Origin: Chakrabartia godavariana
GTDB lineage: Bacteria; Pseudomonadota; Alphaproteobacteria; Sphingomonadales; Sphingomonadaceae
Assembly: GCA_005518185.1 (NCBI GenBank)
Contig: RKSN01000003.1
Coordinates: forward strand, 620,001-684,000
Direction of reading: 5' to 3'
Length of the DNA stretch: 64,000 bases
This document shows, in pieces, positions 44,667-54,079 of this stretch. The position numbers were made by a program, and so were the translations under genes. Position 1 is the first letter of the stretch. The number at the start of each line of letters is the position of its first letter. The notes beneath the pieces are model-generated. The model ran no database searches and had not been told where the DNA came from. It was given only the letters and a program-made list of their open reading frames with translations.

Positions 44667-47027
44667 TTAGAACGTCTTGCGCAGCGTCACGCCATAGGTG
44701 CGCGGCTGGTTGACGTGGAAGCCAAGGCGGGCCCGGCCGCCGCGTTCGCGGTCGAAGGCGAGCAGGGCATTCTCGTCAAACAGATTGTTCACATAGACCA
44801 GTGCCGACACCCCGTTCTGCAGGTCCACGCCCGCGTTCAGATTGACGATCTGATAGCTCGGCAGCTTGAGGTCGAGCGTCGTCGACGCCGTCAGCGGTGC
44901 GCCGCCAAAGGCCAGATTGTGGACGAAGGTGCGCGGGTTGTTCTCCTGGTCGCTCGGCTGCGTGTAGCGGTTGCCGACATGCTGGAACGATGCGGTCAGG
45001 AAGCCGTCCGCGCTGCCCACTTCGAAATTATAGGTCGCCGTCGCCGACAGCTGGAACTTCGGCACCGAAGGCAGGCGGTTGCCGTCGCGGATGCCGCCAA
45101 GAACGGCGCCATTGCCGCTGGTGACGGTGGAGTCGAATTCCGACTGCAGCCAGCTGCCCGAAAGACCCAGTTCAAACGCCTTGGACGGACGGGCCGTCAG
45201 TTCGAATTCGAGGCCCGCCGAATGCGCCTTGGGCACGTTGAACACCACGCGGGAGGAGCAGCTGCCCGCGTCGAGCGTCACCTGCAGGTTGCGCATCTTG
45301 GTATAGAAGGCCGCCGCGTTGAAGGTGACGATGCCCGTCTGAGCCTTCACGCCGCCTTCATAGTTCCACAGCGATTCATCGCCGAAGCGCTGATAACCGC
45401 TGAAGATCGCGCGGTCGGCCGCAGTGCAGAGCGGCAGGTTGAGCGGATCGTTGACCCCGCCCAGACGGAAGCCCTTTGAGGCCTGCGCGTTGATGGTCAC
45501 ATCGTCCGACGCCTTGTAGCTCAGCAGGAAGCGCGGATTGAACCCGTCGGACTTGGTCCGGTCGGTCTGGTTGTCGCCATTGGCGAACAGGCCGCCCGAC
45601 TTGAAGCTGCGCTGCTCCTTGTAATTGTACCAGCGGCCACCTGCGGTAGCGGCCAGCTTTTCGGTCACGTCATAGGTGAATTCGCCGAACACGGCATATT
45701 GCTTCAGCGTGTAGGGCAGGTCGGCATTATAGGGAGAATTGGCCGGGAAGCCGTTCGCCACGGCAGCCGAAGTGCCCGCACCCAGCGTCGCATCAGTCGC
45801 CGCGTCATAGCCCGGGGTGGGCAGGCGTTGGCGATAGAAGCGGTCGGTCTTCGCATAGAAGGCGCCGGCCACCCACTGCAGCGGACCATCACCGTTGGAG
45901 CTCAGCCGCAGTTCCTGCGTGAAGCCTTCGACATCGGTCGTGTCGCGCAGGTTGGACGGCAGCAGGACCGCCGCTGTCGGGAAGCCGAGGTCCACCGAGA
46001 CGGAACCCGTCAGCGCCGAGGCGTCGCGGCTGACCAGAATGTTGCGGTTGGTGTAGGTTGACACCGAGGTGAGATCGACCGCGCCCAGCCCGGCCTTGAT
46101 CGTCGCATCGGCGATGATCGTTTCATCCTCAAAGCCTTCGCGCAGCAGCAGATATTGCTGGCGCTCGCCAAAGGTCACCGCCGGGCGCGTCGTCGTATAG
46201 GGGTTGGCGTAGAGGTTGTAGACTTCCTGACGGTTGAAGCCGTCGGTCGTCACCTTCTGATAGATGACCCGCGGCGTGATCGACACCGTATCCGACGGTT
46301 CAAAGGTCAGCGCGATGCGCCCGCCGATGCGTTCGCCGTCATTGACGTTCTTGCCGCCGGCCGGGCCGATCGCATCGATGAAGCCGGCATATTTCGTGTA
46401 ATAGCCGACCGCGCGGATCGCCGCCTTGTCGCCCATGGGCACGTTGACCGCGCCCTTCAGGTGGCCGCCCATGCTGCCGCCATCAATGGCGTTAAGGCTG
46501 CCTTCCACCGTGCCTTCGGTCACGCCGACGCGCGGGGCATTGGTGATGTAGCGGATCGTGCCGCCGATATTGCCCGATCCGAACAGCGTGCCCTGCGGCC
46601 CGCGCAGCGTCTCGACGCGGTTCAGGTCAAACAGGTCAAGGTCCGGCGTGAAGAGCGACAGCGAAATGGGCGATTCATCGAGATAGACGCCGACCTGTTC
46701 CTTCACGCCCGGCTGGTCGCGCACGATCTGGCCCGAGGAGACGCCGCGGATCGACACCTGGCTCTGGCCCGGCCCGAGGTTCTGGATCGCAAGGCCTGCG
46801 ACGTTGCGCGACACATCCTCCAGCGACCCCGCGCCGGTTTTCTGAATGTCGGCGGCGGTCTGGGCGTTGATCGAGAAGGGGACGTCCTGCAGCGCAACGT
46901 TGCGCTTCGTGGCCGTCACGATGATTTCATTGCCCTCGGCCGTCTCGTCGGCGTCCTGCGCCATGGCGGGCGCAAAGGCGACAAGGGAAAAGGCCGACAG
47001 GCCCGCGAGCAGAACAGATTTCTTCAT
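44667..47027 (-). CDS. TonB-dependent outer-membrane receptor (786 residues)
   Basis: Signal peptide with MKKSVLLAGLSAFSLVAFAP, then a TonB-box-like EIIVTATKRNVALQDVPFSI and a plug with GVSSGQIVRDQPGVKEQVGVYLDE and LRGPQGTLFGSG. The barrel ends in aromatic F (LRKTF), as required for outer-membrane insertion. The plug start is typical of the large sphingomonad group of receptors for organic compounds, oligosaccharides or xenobiotics; the ligand is unknown. GGGAGAG lies five bases before ATG 47027. Downstream the terminator converges with that of the other receptor. Confidence 0.92.
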   Translation of the reverse strand: MKKSVLLAGLSAFSLVAFAPAMAQDADETAEGNEIIVTATKRNVALQDVPFSINAQTAADIQKTGAGSLEDVSRNVAGLAIQNLGPGQSQVSIRGVSSGQIVRDQPGVKEQVGVYLDESPISLSLFTPDLDLFDLNRVETLRGPQGTLFGSGNIGGTIRYITNAPRVGVTEGTVEGSLNAIDGGSMGGHLKGAVNVPMGDKAAIRAVGYYTKYAGFIDAIGPAGGKNVNDGERIGGRIALTFEPSDTVSITPRVIYQKVTTDGFNRQEVYNLYANPYTTTRPAVTFGERQQYLLLREGFEDETIIADATIKAGLGAVDLTSVSTYTNRNILVSRDASALTGSVSVDLGFPTAAVLLPSNLRDTTDVEGFTQELRLSSNGDGPLQWVAGAFYAKTDRFYRQRLPTPGYDAATDATLGAGTSAAVANGFPANSPYNADLPYTLKQYAVFGEFTYDVTEKLAATAGGRWYNYKEQRSFKSGGLFANGDNQTDRTKSDGFNPRFLLSYKASDDVTINAQASKGFRLGGVNDPLNLPLCTAADRAIFSGYQRFGDESLWNYEGGVKAQTGIVTFNAAAFYTKMRNLQVTLDAGSCSSRVVFNVPKAHSAGLEFELTARPSKAFELGLSGSWLQSEFDSTVTSGNGAVLGGIRDGNRLPSVPKFQLSATATYNFEVGSADGFLTASFQHVGNRYTQPSDQENNPRTFVHNLAFGGAPLTASTTLDLKLPSYQIVNLNAGVDLQNGVSALVYVNNLFDENALLAFDRERGGRARLGFHVNQPRTYGVTLRKTF

Positions 47028-47210
47028 GGTTTCTCTCCCGAAGTCGTCAACAATCCTGGACGGTGTTCCGTCTATGACGATTTGATGACGGGTTCCTGCC
47101 TCAGCGGCGCGTTGCGGCCAAGCCAGATCGGCAGCAGAATGCGGCGATTTCGGCCACAGCGTGGCGCAACGGCAACAAACTGTTGGTGTCACTTACAGTT
47201 CTGCACGAAG

Positions 47211-47246
47211 CCAAAAAGAAGGGCCGGCAAGTTGCCTTGCCAGCCC
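47211..47246 (-). terminator. Intrinsic terminator of amtB, within a 309-base gap
   Basis: Read leftwards, GGGCTGGCAAG GCAA CTTGCCGGCCC (11-bp stem) is followed by TTCTTTTT. It lies 90 bases after the amtB stop. The rest of the 47028-47336 gap holds the upstream region of the receptor gene, a further GC-rich hairpin near 47267-47295, and no gene that I can see. Confidence 0.88.
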
Positions 47247-47336
47247 AGTGAGGTTCGCAGGAGGAACCTGGGGAGGGGGCCCTTCCCCTTTCGGGAGAGG
47301 TGCGGGACGGACCCCCAAGCTTGGTAACGGGTGCGC

Positions 47337-48743
47337 TTAGTAGTTGTAGGCGCGCTCCCCGTGGCTCGACAGGTCGAGGCCTTCGCGTTCGGCGTCGGCA
47401 TCGGGGCGCAGGCCCATGGTCTTGTCGAGGATGAAGAAGAGGACGGCAGAGCCAATGCCCGACCAGAGCAGTGTCAGGACGACTGCCTTGATCTGGGTGA
47501 TGACCTGTCCGGCCATGTCGTATTCGCCTGCAACCGCCGGGAAGACCGTATAGTCGATCCAGCCCTGACCGCCGAGCGCGGGATCCGCCACGATGCCGGT
47601 CGCAATCGCGCCGACAATGCCGCCGATGCAGTGCACCCCGAAGACGTCGAGCGTGTCGTCATACTTCAGCTTGTTCTTCACGACCGAGACAAAGAGGTAG
47701 CAGATCGGCGAGACGAGCAGGCCGAGGATGATCGAGGTCATCGGTGCCGCAAAGCCCGAGGCCGGGGTGATCGCGACGAGACCCGCCACAGCCCCCGTCA
47801 CCGCGCCGAGCAGCGAGGGACGACCATGGTGGATCTGTTCGACGAGCGCCCAGCTGACGGCGGCGGCGGCAGTGGCGACGAAGGTGTTCATGAAGGCGAG
47901 CGCGGCAAGGCCGTTCGCTTCCAGGTTGGACCCGGCGTTGAAGCCGAACCAGCCCACCCACAGCAGCGAGGCGCCAATCATCGTCATGGTCAGCGAGTGC
48001 GGCGGCGTGGCTTCCTTGCCATAGCCGATGCGCTTGCCGATCATGAGGCAGCCGACAAGGCCTGCGATCCCGGCGTTGATGTGGACAACGGTGCCGCCGG
48101 CGAAGTCGAGTGCGCCCATGCCCCACAGGAAGCCCGAGTCCGTCGGAGCATCGACGAGGAAGTCCGGGCCAGCCCAGTACCAGACCATGTGCGCGATCGG
48201 GAAATAGACGATCGTCAGCCATGCGACCACGAACAGCATCAGCGGCGCAAACTTCACGCGCTCCGCAAAGGCACCGACGATCAGCGCCGGGGTGATGCAG
48301 GCAAAGGTCATCTGGAAGACGACGAACGCATATTCCGGAATATAGACGTTGTTGGAGAAGGTCGCGGCAACCGTGGTTGCGTCAACGCCCTGCAGGAACA
48401 GCTTTGACAGGCCGCCGATGAAAGGCGTCCCGCTCGTAAAGGCGAGCGTGTAGCCCCAGGTGACCCAGACAAGCGCTGCGATCGACACGATCATGAACAC
48501 CTGCATGAGCAGGCTCAGCATGTTCTTCGTGCGGACAAGGCCGCCATAGAAGAGTGCGAGGGCCGGGATCGACATCAGCAGCACGAGCGCCGATGAGACG
48601 AGCATCCACGTCGTGTCGCCCTTGTTGACCATGCTGGCCATCTGTTCGGCAGTCGGCGCCTTGATCGGCCCGTCCTGCGCAAAGGCAGGGGCGGTGGCGA
48701 GCATCGTCGCGGCCCCTGCAATCCATTTGTTGAATCTGGTCAT
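47337..48743 (-). CDS. amtB: Ammonium transporter
   Basis: 468 residues. A cleavable signal-like N-terminus (to about residue 23) precedes 11 predicted helices. The twin pore histidines lie in FAGGTVVHINAGIAGLVG and FGVHCIGGIVGAIATG, and the Phe/Trp gate regions are present. It conducts NH4+/NH3 and is blocked by its partner GlnK, encoded 17 bases upstream. The order glnK-amtB and the sigma-54 promoter before glnK imply induction under nitrogen limitation through NtrBC. Confidence 0.96.
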   Translation of the reverse strand: MTRFNKWIAGAATMLATAPAFAQDGPIKAPTAEQMASMVNKGDTTWMLVSSALVLLMSIPALALFYGGLVRTKNMLSLLMQVFMIVSIAALVWVTWGYTLAFTSGTPFIGGLSKLFLQGVDATTVAATFSNNVYIPEYAFVVFQMTFACITPALIVGAFAERVKFAPLMLFVVAWLTIVYFPIAHMVWYWAGPDFLVDAPTDSGFLWGMGALDFAGGTVVHINAGIAGLVGCLMIGKRIGYGKEATPPHSLTMTMIGASLLWVGWFGFNAGSNLEANGLAALAFMNTFVATAAAAVSWALVEQIHHGRPSLLGAVTGAVAGLVAITPASGFAAPMTSIILGLLVSPICYLFVSVVKNKLKYDDTLDVFGVHCIGGIVGAIATGIVADPALGGQGWIDYTVFPAVAGEYDMAGQVITQIKAVVLTLLWSGIGSAVLFFILDKTMGLRPDADAEREGLDLSSHGERAYNY

Positions 48744-48760
48744 ATGTCCCCTGCTTTTCG

Positions 48761-49099
48761 TTAGAGTGCGACCGCGCCCGTCTCGCCCGTGCGGATACGG
48801 ACCGCCGCGCCGAGTTCGAGCATGAAGATCTTGCCATCACCGATGGACCCGGTGTTGGCGGCTTGCTGGATGGCCTCGAGCGCACGATCGGCAACGGCGT
48901 CGTCGCACGCGACTTCCACCTTCACCTTCGGGACCATGTTGGTCGAATATTCGGCACCCCGATAAATCTCGGTCTGGCCTTTCTGGCGGCCGAAGCCTTT
49001 GACTTCGGTGATCGTCATGCCGGACACGCCAAGCGCGGTGAGCGCTTCGCGGACATCGTCCAGCTTGAACGGTTTGATGATGGCGATGATCAGTTTCAT
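48761..49099 (-). CDS. glnK: PII nitrogen-regulatory protein GlnK
   Basis: 112 residues, standard PII length. The uridylylation site Tyr51 is in the T-loop (TEIYRGAEYSTN), and the signatures KVKVEVACDDAVADRALEAI and GDGKIFMLEL are intact. It senses ATP/ADP and 2-oxoglutarate and controls AmtB. AAGGGGG is an excellent ribosome binding site, and a sigma-54 promoter lies about 35 bases upstream of the start. Confidence 0.97.
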   Translation of the reverse strand: MKLIIAIIKPFKLDDVREALTALGVSGMTITEVKGFGRQKGQTEIYRGAEYSTNMVPKVKVEVACDDAVADRALEAIQQAANTGSIGDGKIFMLELGAAVRIRTGETGAVAL

Positions 49100-49130
49100 T
49101 GGACCCCCTTGGACATGGTCAGGGAGTCTT

Positions 49131-49147
49131 CCGCAAAGGGCGTGCCA
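49131..49147 (-). promoter_or_regulatory. Sigma-54 promoter of glnK-amtB
   Basis: On the minus strand the sequence is TGGCACGCCCTTTGCGG: the -24 element TGGCACG, a 4-base spacer and -12 TTGC, matching the consensus almost completely. The start would be near 49120, giving a leader of about 20 bases. An inverted repeat GCTGC-N8-GCAGC about 85 bases upstream (near 49222-49240) might be an NtrC site, but does not match the usual motif closely. Confidence 0.85.
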
Positions 49148-49380
49148 GTTTGTGCAGCGCGGCGGAATTCGGGGAATAATGCTGCGTCGGTCGCTCTTGG
49201 GGTGTTACAAAGCAACAATTCGGCTGCCTGATTCAGCAGCAGCGTTGCGAAATTGCCTGAAATTTAGGCAAACGCCTGCTTTTGATTGAGAAATGGCGGA
49301 ATTCCGTCTATCTCATGCCCCGCAGACCGCGCCTTTCGACAGGCATGCCTGCCAAAACACCAGACACATGAGAGACACCC

Positions 49381-49446
49381 ATGCATATGCTCGCCATCCT
49401 GCGCGTGCTTGAAAACCTGTTCGCCGCGCGCACGCCCAAGCGCTGA
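49381..49446 (+). CDS. Possible 21-residue peptide
   Basis: A frame starting MHMLAILRVLENLF and ending AARTPKR lies alone in the gap 49100-49664. An 18-residue in-frame peptide frame (MPRRPRLSTGMPAK...) ends just before it on the same strand. The ribosome binding site is weak (GAGAGACACCC). The amphipathic, basic ending fits several bacterial micropeptides, but chance is a real alternative. Confidence 0.22.
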   Translation: MHMLAILRVLENLFAARTPKR

Positions 49447-49532
49447 GATATACGCGCGTGCTCCGGGCTTGACCCGGAGCCTAGGGCCGCTTGTGCGACT
49501 ATTGCCAATGCAGGCCGCGACAACCTCCAACC

Positions 49533-49638
49533 GTCATCCTGAACTTGTTTCAGGATCCATTGGCACCAACGGCACCCGACCAAGCACCAAATCCTGCGAC
49601 ACCTGTGTTCATGGATGCTGAAACAAGTTCAGCATGAC
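49533..49638. repeat. Inverted REP-like pair between glnK and the amine cluster
   Basis: 28-base arms at 49533-49560 (GTCATCCTGAACTTGTTTCA...) and 49611-49638 face each other across 50 bases; they are nearly identical to the pair at 30218-30327. The rest of the 49100-49664 gap holds the sigma-54 promoter and the possible 21-residue peptide. Confidence 0.82.
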
Positions 49639-49664
49639 GAAGTGGAAGCGGCGGCCTTCGCAGC

Positions 49665-51059
49665 CTAAGCCGTCCGCAGATACCAGGCGTAATCGAGATC
49701 GGGCACCGCTCCGAAGAAGCGTTCCTGCTCGGTGCGTTTCACGATGCCGTACATCTCGACAAAGCGCGTGCCGAGCAGATCCTGCATCACCTCCGACGTG
49801 CTGAACCGGTCGAGCGCGGCAAACCAGTTGGTGGGCATGGGCGGCGCTGACATCGCCGCCTCATAGCCATTGCCGACGACCGGTGCACCCGGATCAAGCT
49901 TCTGTTCGATGCCGTGGCACATGCCGGCCAGCATCGCGGCCATGGCCAGATAGGGGTTGGCATCCGCCCCGCCGATCCGGTGTTCGACATGGCGGCTGGC
50001 GGGCGGCCCTGCCGTCACGCGGAAGCTGACGGTCCGGTTGTTGACGCCCCATGTCGGCGCCACTGGCGCATAGCTGTTCGCCTTGAACCGCCTGTAGCTG
50101 TTCGCATTGGGCGCAAAGATAAGGAATGCGTCGCCAATCGTCGCCTGCATCCCGGCAATGGCATGGCGCAGCAGCGGCGTGCCTTCCGGGTCTTCGCTGG
50201 CAAAGGCGTTCTTGCCCGAAGCGTCGAGCAAGGAGGCGTGGAGGTGCATGCCGTTGCCCGCGCTGTGCTCGAATGGCTTGGCCATGAAGGTCGCTTCCAT
50301 GCCGTGCTTCTGCGCGATGGCCTTCACCATGCGCTTGTGCATGATGGCATCGTCGCAGGCGCGCAGTGCATCGGCCTTATGCGCGAGCGTCATTTCGAAC
50401 TGGCCCGGTGCATATTCCGAAATCGCCGCTTCCAGCGGCAGGTTCTGCGCGGCGGCACAGGCATAGAGATCATCGAAGAAGGGCCGGAAATCCTCCATCT
50501 CGGCCAGACCATAGACCTGAATGTCGTGCGGCGTTTCCCCCGAAGAGGGGGAGCGCGCCGGAACGGGGCGACCGTCCTTGCCGCGCTTGGCATCGACCAG
50601 ATAGAATTCCAGCTCCACCGCGACGTCGGGGGTCAGGCCATGGCCGGCCAGCCGGTCGATCACGCGGCCAAGCACATGGCGCGGATCGAGATCATTGGGC
50701 GTGCCGTCGAGCTCGTAAAAGCCGGTCAGAAACTGCGCGGCATTGGGTCCGGCCCAGGGCGCAGGGACGAGCGTGCCGGGGATGGGGTGAATGCGCCGGT
50801 CGGCATCGCCATCTTCCCAGACCAGGCCGGTTTCCTCGGTGTCGCGCCCGGTAATGTCGACGATGACCGCCGAGCCGGGGAGGAAGCGGCCTTCCTTGTA
50901 GACGCCCAGGACCTCATGCTGGCGCAGGCGCTTGCCGCGCGGCACGCCGCACATGTTGGTGAAGATGATGTCGATGGCGTCGATCTCGGGATGGGCCTTG
51001 AAAAAGGCTTCGGCTTCCGAAAGCGGCGCGATCTGGTGGGAGGACGTCGTCTGGGTCAT
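49665..51059 (-). CDS. puuA: Glutamine-synthetase-like enzyme, gamma-glutamylpolyamine synthetase type (copy 1)
   Basis: 464 residues from ATG 51059. The GS fold is complete: FTNMCGVPRGKRL at the N-terminus, ELEFYLVDA with catalytic glutamates, SEYAPGQFEMTLAH, GNGMHLHASLLDASG and HVEHRIGGADANPYLAMAAM. The latter block and length place it in the PuuA/GlnA3-like group that ligates glutamate to putrescine or other amines rather than ammonia. It lies at the edge of a cluster with a PuuB-like oxidase, a class III aminotransferase and a second GS-like gene; substrate specificity of each copy is open. Confidence 0.85.
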   Translation of the reverse strand: MTQTTSSHQIAPLSEAEAFFKAHPEIDAIDIIFTNMCGVPRGKRLRQHEVLGVYKEGRFLPGSAVIVDITGRDTEETGLVWEDGDADRRIHPIPGTLVPAPWAGPNAAQFLTGFYELDGTPNDLDPRHVLGRVIDRLAGHGLTPDVAVELEFYLVDAKRGKDGRPVPARSPSSGETPHDIQVYGLAEMEDFRPFFDDLYACAAAQNLPLEAAISEYAPGQFEMTLAHKADALRACDDAIMHKRMVKAIAQKHGMEATFMAKPFEHSAGNGMHLHASLLDASGKNAFASEDPEGTPLLRHAIAGMQATIGDAFLIFAPNANSYRRFKANSYAPVAPTWGVNNRTVSFRVTAGPPASRHVEHRIGGADANPYLAMAAMLAGMCHGIEQKLDPGAPVVGNGYEAAMSAPPMPTNWFAALDRFSTSEVMQDLLGTRFVEMYGIVKRTEQERFFGAVPDLDYAWYLRTA

Positions 51060-51181
51060 CCGCGTCTTGTGCGGGGCGACAGGCGGTGGGTCAAGCGGCG
51101 GCGGCACCATCCTTATCGGGGTCGCGCTGCATCGATCGCAGTGGTAGCGTACGTCCGGGCTCTCCCGTGGACGAGGCAGGC

Positions 51182-52705
51182 ATGGCAAACGGACACGAAA
51201 TCGAACTGAAGCTGGCCGCATCGCCGCAGATGCTCGCGCAGATGCGGTTGATGGATGTCCTCAGGACCGAGGGGCGCCAGAAGCATTTTTCGACGGCCTA
51301 TTACGACACCGCCGACCGGCGTCTCGCCGCCGCCCATCTGGCCTTGCGCGTCCGCAACGATGGCACCGCCTGTGAAATCACGCTGAAGCGCGCCGCGACG
51401 GGCAAAGCGGTGTCGCGCGCCGAGTGGAACGCGCCGCTCGACGGGGCCGAGCTCGATCTGGGCGCGCTGCCGCCCGAGGCTGCCCGTCTGGTCATCAAGG
51501 CTGCCAAGGGCGCGGACCTTGCTCCGATCTTCAGCCTCGCCATCGACCGGGAAGTGCGGACCGTTGCCTTTGGCCGGTCGCGCATCGAACTGGCGTTCGA
51601 TCAGGGCGCGGTGTCGGCGGGCGCGCAGACGCAGCCTGTGTGCGAACTTGAGCTGGAGCTGGTCTCCGGGTCGCTCCGGGACCTGCTCGGCCTCGCGCGG
51701 GCGCTGCCGCTGGGTCCCGATCTGTATTGGTCCACCACCAGCAAGTCGGCCGCGGGCTATCGTCTGGCGGACGGGATCGCGTCCGTCGCGGTGAAGGCGC
51801 GGCCCGTCCGCCTGCCGGTCAATGTGGGCACGCGCGCCGCGCTGCGGCATCTGGTCTGGGCCAGCATCGGCCAGTGTCTCGCCAATGCGGATGCCGTGAC
51901 GCGCGCCAGCCTGCCGGAAGGCCTGCACCAGATGCGCGTGGCGCTGCGTCGCCTGCGCGCGGCCCTGCGCCTCGCGCATGAGATGCTCGGCGATGCCGAT
52001 GCGTCAATCCTCGATGCGGAATGGGATGCCGCCCTGGGTCTGCTCGGCACCGCGCGTGATCTGGACGTGATCCTTGATCGGCTTGGCAAAGGGAAGAAGG
52101 GCACGCGCACACAAGCGGACGTGCGCGCCGCGATTGAGCAGGAGCGGGTGCAGGCTTACGCTGCCGTGGTCCAGTTCGTGCACAGCGCCGCCTTCCAGCA
52201 GCTCCTTGTGGGGACGGTGCAATGGGCCGAAGGCTTGGGCGCCCCTCGCCCGGAGGATGCGCCGCTGGGTCAGGCGTCCCGCGCGCTGCTGAAGGTGTGG
52301 CGGCGCAAGCTGCGGCGGCGGTCGGCGCAGCTTGGCGATGCGTCGCCGGACGCGCGCCACCGCGTGCGCATCGGCCTCAAACGACTGCGCTACGCGACCG
52401 AATTCTTCACGAGCGTCGCCCGCGATCCGGCACGCAAGGCGCTCGATCGGCTCCGGCTCGACCGGCTGGCAGAGGCGCAGGCGCATCTGGGGGATCTCAA
52501 CGATCTTGACGTGGGTGCCGCGCTGGGCGCGCGCCTGACGGGCGACCCCCTCCACCGCGCGGCGATTGTCGAGGCGCTGGAGGCTGCCGCGCACGCCCGG
52601 CGGCGGGACGTGCCAAAGCTGGTGGCCAAGGCGCAGGCGGCGGTCGATGTGGCGCTCGCCAAACGGCGGGACATCGATCTGCGCGGATCAGCCAAGCAGC
52701 GCTGA
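51182..52705 (+). CDS. CYTH-CHAD domain protein
   Basis: 507 residues from ATG 51182. The N-terminal CYTH (triphosphate tunnel metalloenzyme) domain has the ExExK signature as E6-I-E8-L-K10, with LALRVRNDGTACEITLKR further on. The C-terminal CHAD domain (about 225-495) shows paired helices with conserved His/Arg: LHQMRVALRRLRAALRLA and RHRVRIGLKRLRYATEFF. CYTH domains hydrolyse inorganic tri- or polyphosphates; CHAD domains bind polyphosphate. It diverges from puuA and its last 18 bases overlap the convergent aminotransferase gene, so it sits inside the amine cluster. Confidence 0.93.
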   Translation: MANGHEIELKLAASPQMLAQMRLMDVLRTEGRQKHFSTAYYDTADRRLAAAHLALRVRNDGTACEITLKRAATGKAVSRAEWNAPLDGAELDLGALPPEAARLVIKAAKGADLAPIFSLAIDREVRTVAFGRSRIELAFDQGAVSAGAQTQPVCELELELVSGSLRDLLGLARALPLGPDLYWSTTSKSAAGYRLADGIASVAVKARPVRLPVNVGTRAALRHLVWASIGQCLANADAVTRASLPEGLHQMRVALRRLRAALRLAHEMLGDADASILDAEWDAALGLLGTARDLDVILDRLGKGKKGTRTQADVRAAIEQERVQAYAAVVQFVHSAAFQQLLVGTVQWAEGLGAPRPEDAPLGQASRALLKVWRRKLRRRSAQLGDASPDARHRVRIGLKRLRYATEFFTSVARDPARKALDRLRLDRLAEAQAHLGDLNDLDVGAALGARLTGDPLHRAAIVEALEAAAHARRRDVPKLVAKAQAAVDVALAKRRDIDLRGSAKQR

Positions 52706-54034
52706 GAAGGCCGCGTCGAGATGGCTCACAAGCCGCTCGACCTGCTCGGTCGTTGTCACCGGGCTGACCAGCATCATGTTGTGGAACGGCGCCAGCAAGG
52801 TGCCCCGGTTGACGAGCATGAGATGGATCAGGCTTTCGAGATCATGGTCCATCGCCGCGCGCGCTTCGGTGCCATTGAGCGGCGGCCGTTCGGCGCAGAC
52901 AAACTCAACCCGCGCGCCGACGCTGGCGACGTGCCAGGGCAGACCGTGCCGCTCAATCGTGCCCTCAATCCGCCCGGCGAGCATCTGCGCGAGGCCGATC
53001 ATATGGCTATAGGCGTGCGGCGACATCACATCGTCGAGCATCGCATGCATGGCGGTGATGGCGAGTGCATTGGCGGAGAGCGTCGTGCCGATCCCCGAAT
53101 GACCGGGTGGCAGCGTCGCGCGATAGGCCTCCATCCGTTTGGCGATATCGTCCGAAAAGCCGAAGGCTGCGCAGGGCACGCCGCCGCCGATCGACTTGCC
53201 GATGACGAACATGTCGCCCGCCGGGCCATAGCTGCCCGAATGGCCGCCGGGGCCGGAGGAGATGGTGTGCGTCTCATCCCAGATGAGGAGCGTCCCCGTG
53301 CGCGCCGTTGCCTCGCGCATCAGGGCGAGGAAGCCGGGGCGCGGCAGCACCATGCCGCAATTGGTCATGACGGGTTCGGCAAGGACGGCGGCGACATCGC
53401 CTGCCTCCAAAGCCGCCTCCAGCGCGCGGCCATCGTTGAACTCGATGGCGATGGTGTGATCGCGGACGTCCCACACCTGCCCGACAAGGCTGCGCCGCGT
53501 TTCGGGCACGCCGTCGCGCAGGTCGACAAACACGTCATCGACCGCACCATGATAGCAGCCGTTGAAGACGAGGATCTTGTCGCGCCCCGTGATGCCGCGT
53601 GCCCAGCGGATCGCGGCGCGGTTTGCCTCCGACGCGGCCGTGGTCAGCTGCCAGTGCGGGTGGTGGAACCGTGTCGCCAGCATCAGGCCGACGTCCGCCG
53701 CCTTGGCGGTCGGCAGCATATAGCTCAGCCCCTCATGCGCCTGCGCGGCAATGGCCTGCGCCAAAGGCTCGGGTGAATGGCCGAACATCGAGGCTGTGTC
53801 GCCCAGACAGAAATCGTCGAGCACCTGCCCGTCGAGCGTGGTCAGGGTCGATCCTTGCGCGCTTCTGGCGGTGAGCGGGAAGGGCGAGGGCCAGTCACGC
53901 ATCCAGTGAAAGGGAACGCCCTGATGCCAGCCGCGCTTGCGGTCCTCTGCGGCCTCGGCCGATTTGGGGTTGGCGGCAATGAAGCGCGCCTCTTCCTCAG
54001 CGCGCAGGGTGGCAATGTGGTCGCGGTCGATCAT
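52688..54034 (-). CDS. Class III aminotransferase (PLP)
   Basis: 448 residues from ATG 54034. PLP lysine is K280 (FVIGKSIGGGVPCAAFG), with the cofactor-binding WDETHT (D253, E254) and TTAASEANRAAIRWARG. The sequence resembles glutamate-1-semialdehyde aminotransferase-type proteins, but the neighbours (PuuB-like oxidase, GS-like genes) suggest removal of an amino group from an omega-amino aldehyde or acid in polyamine breakdown. The gene is the last of the leftward group; 45 bases separate it from the oxidase. Confidence 0.87.
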   Translation of the reverse strand: MIDRDHIATLRAEEEARFIAANPKSAEAAEDRKRGWHQGVPFHWMRDWPSPFPLTARSAQGSTLTTLDGQVLDDFCLGDTASMFGHSPEPLAQAIAAQAHEGLSYMLPTAKAADVGLMLATRFHHPHWQLTTAASEANRAAIRWARGITGRDKILVFNGCYHGAVDDVFVDLRDGVPETRRSLVGQVWDVRDHTIAIEFNDGRALEAALEAGDVAAVLAEPVMTNCGMVLPRPGFLALMREATARTGTLLIWDETHTISSGPGGHSGSYGPAGDMFVIGKSIGGGVPCAAFGFSDDIAKRMEAYRATLPPGHSGIGTTLSANALAITAMHAMLDDVMSPHAYSHMIGLAQMLAGRIEGTIERHGLPWHVASVGARVEFVCAERPPLNGTEARAAMDHDLESLIHLMLVNRGTLLAPFHNMMLVSPVTTTEQVERLVSHLDAAFSALLG

Positions 54035-54079
54035 CTTTGGTCTTTCCCGTTCCCCCTGTTCACGACGCATTCGCGAAAA

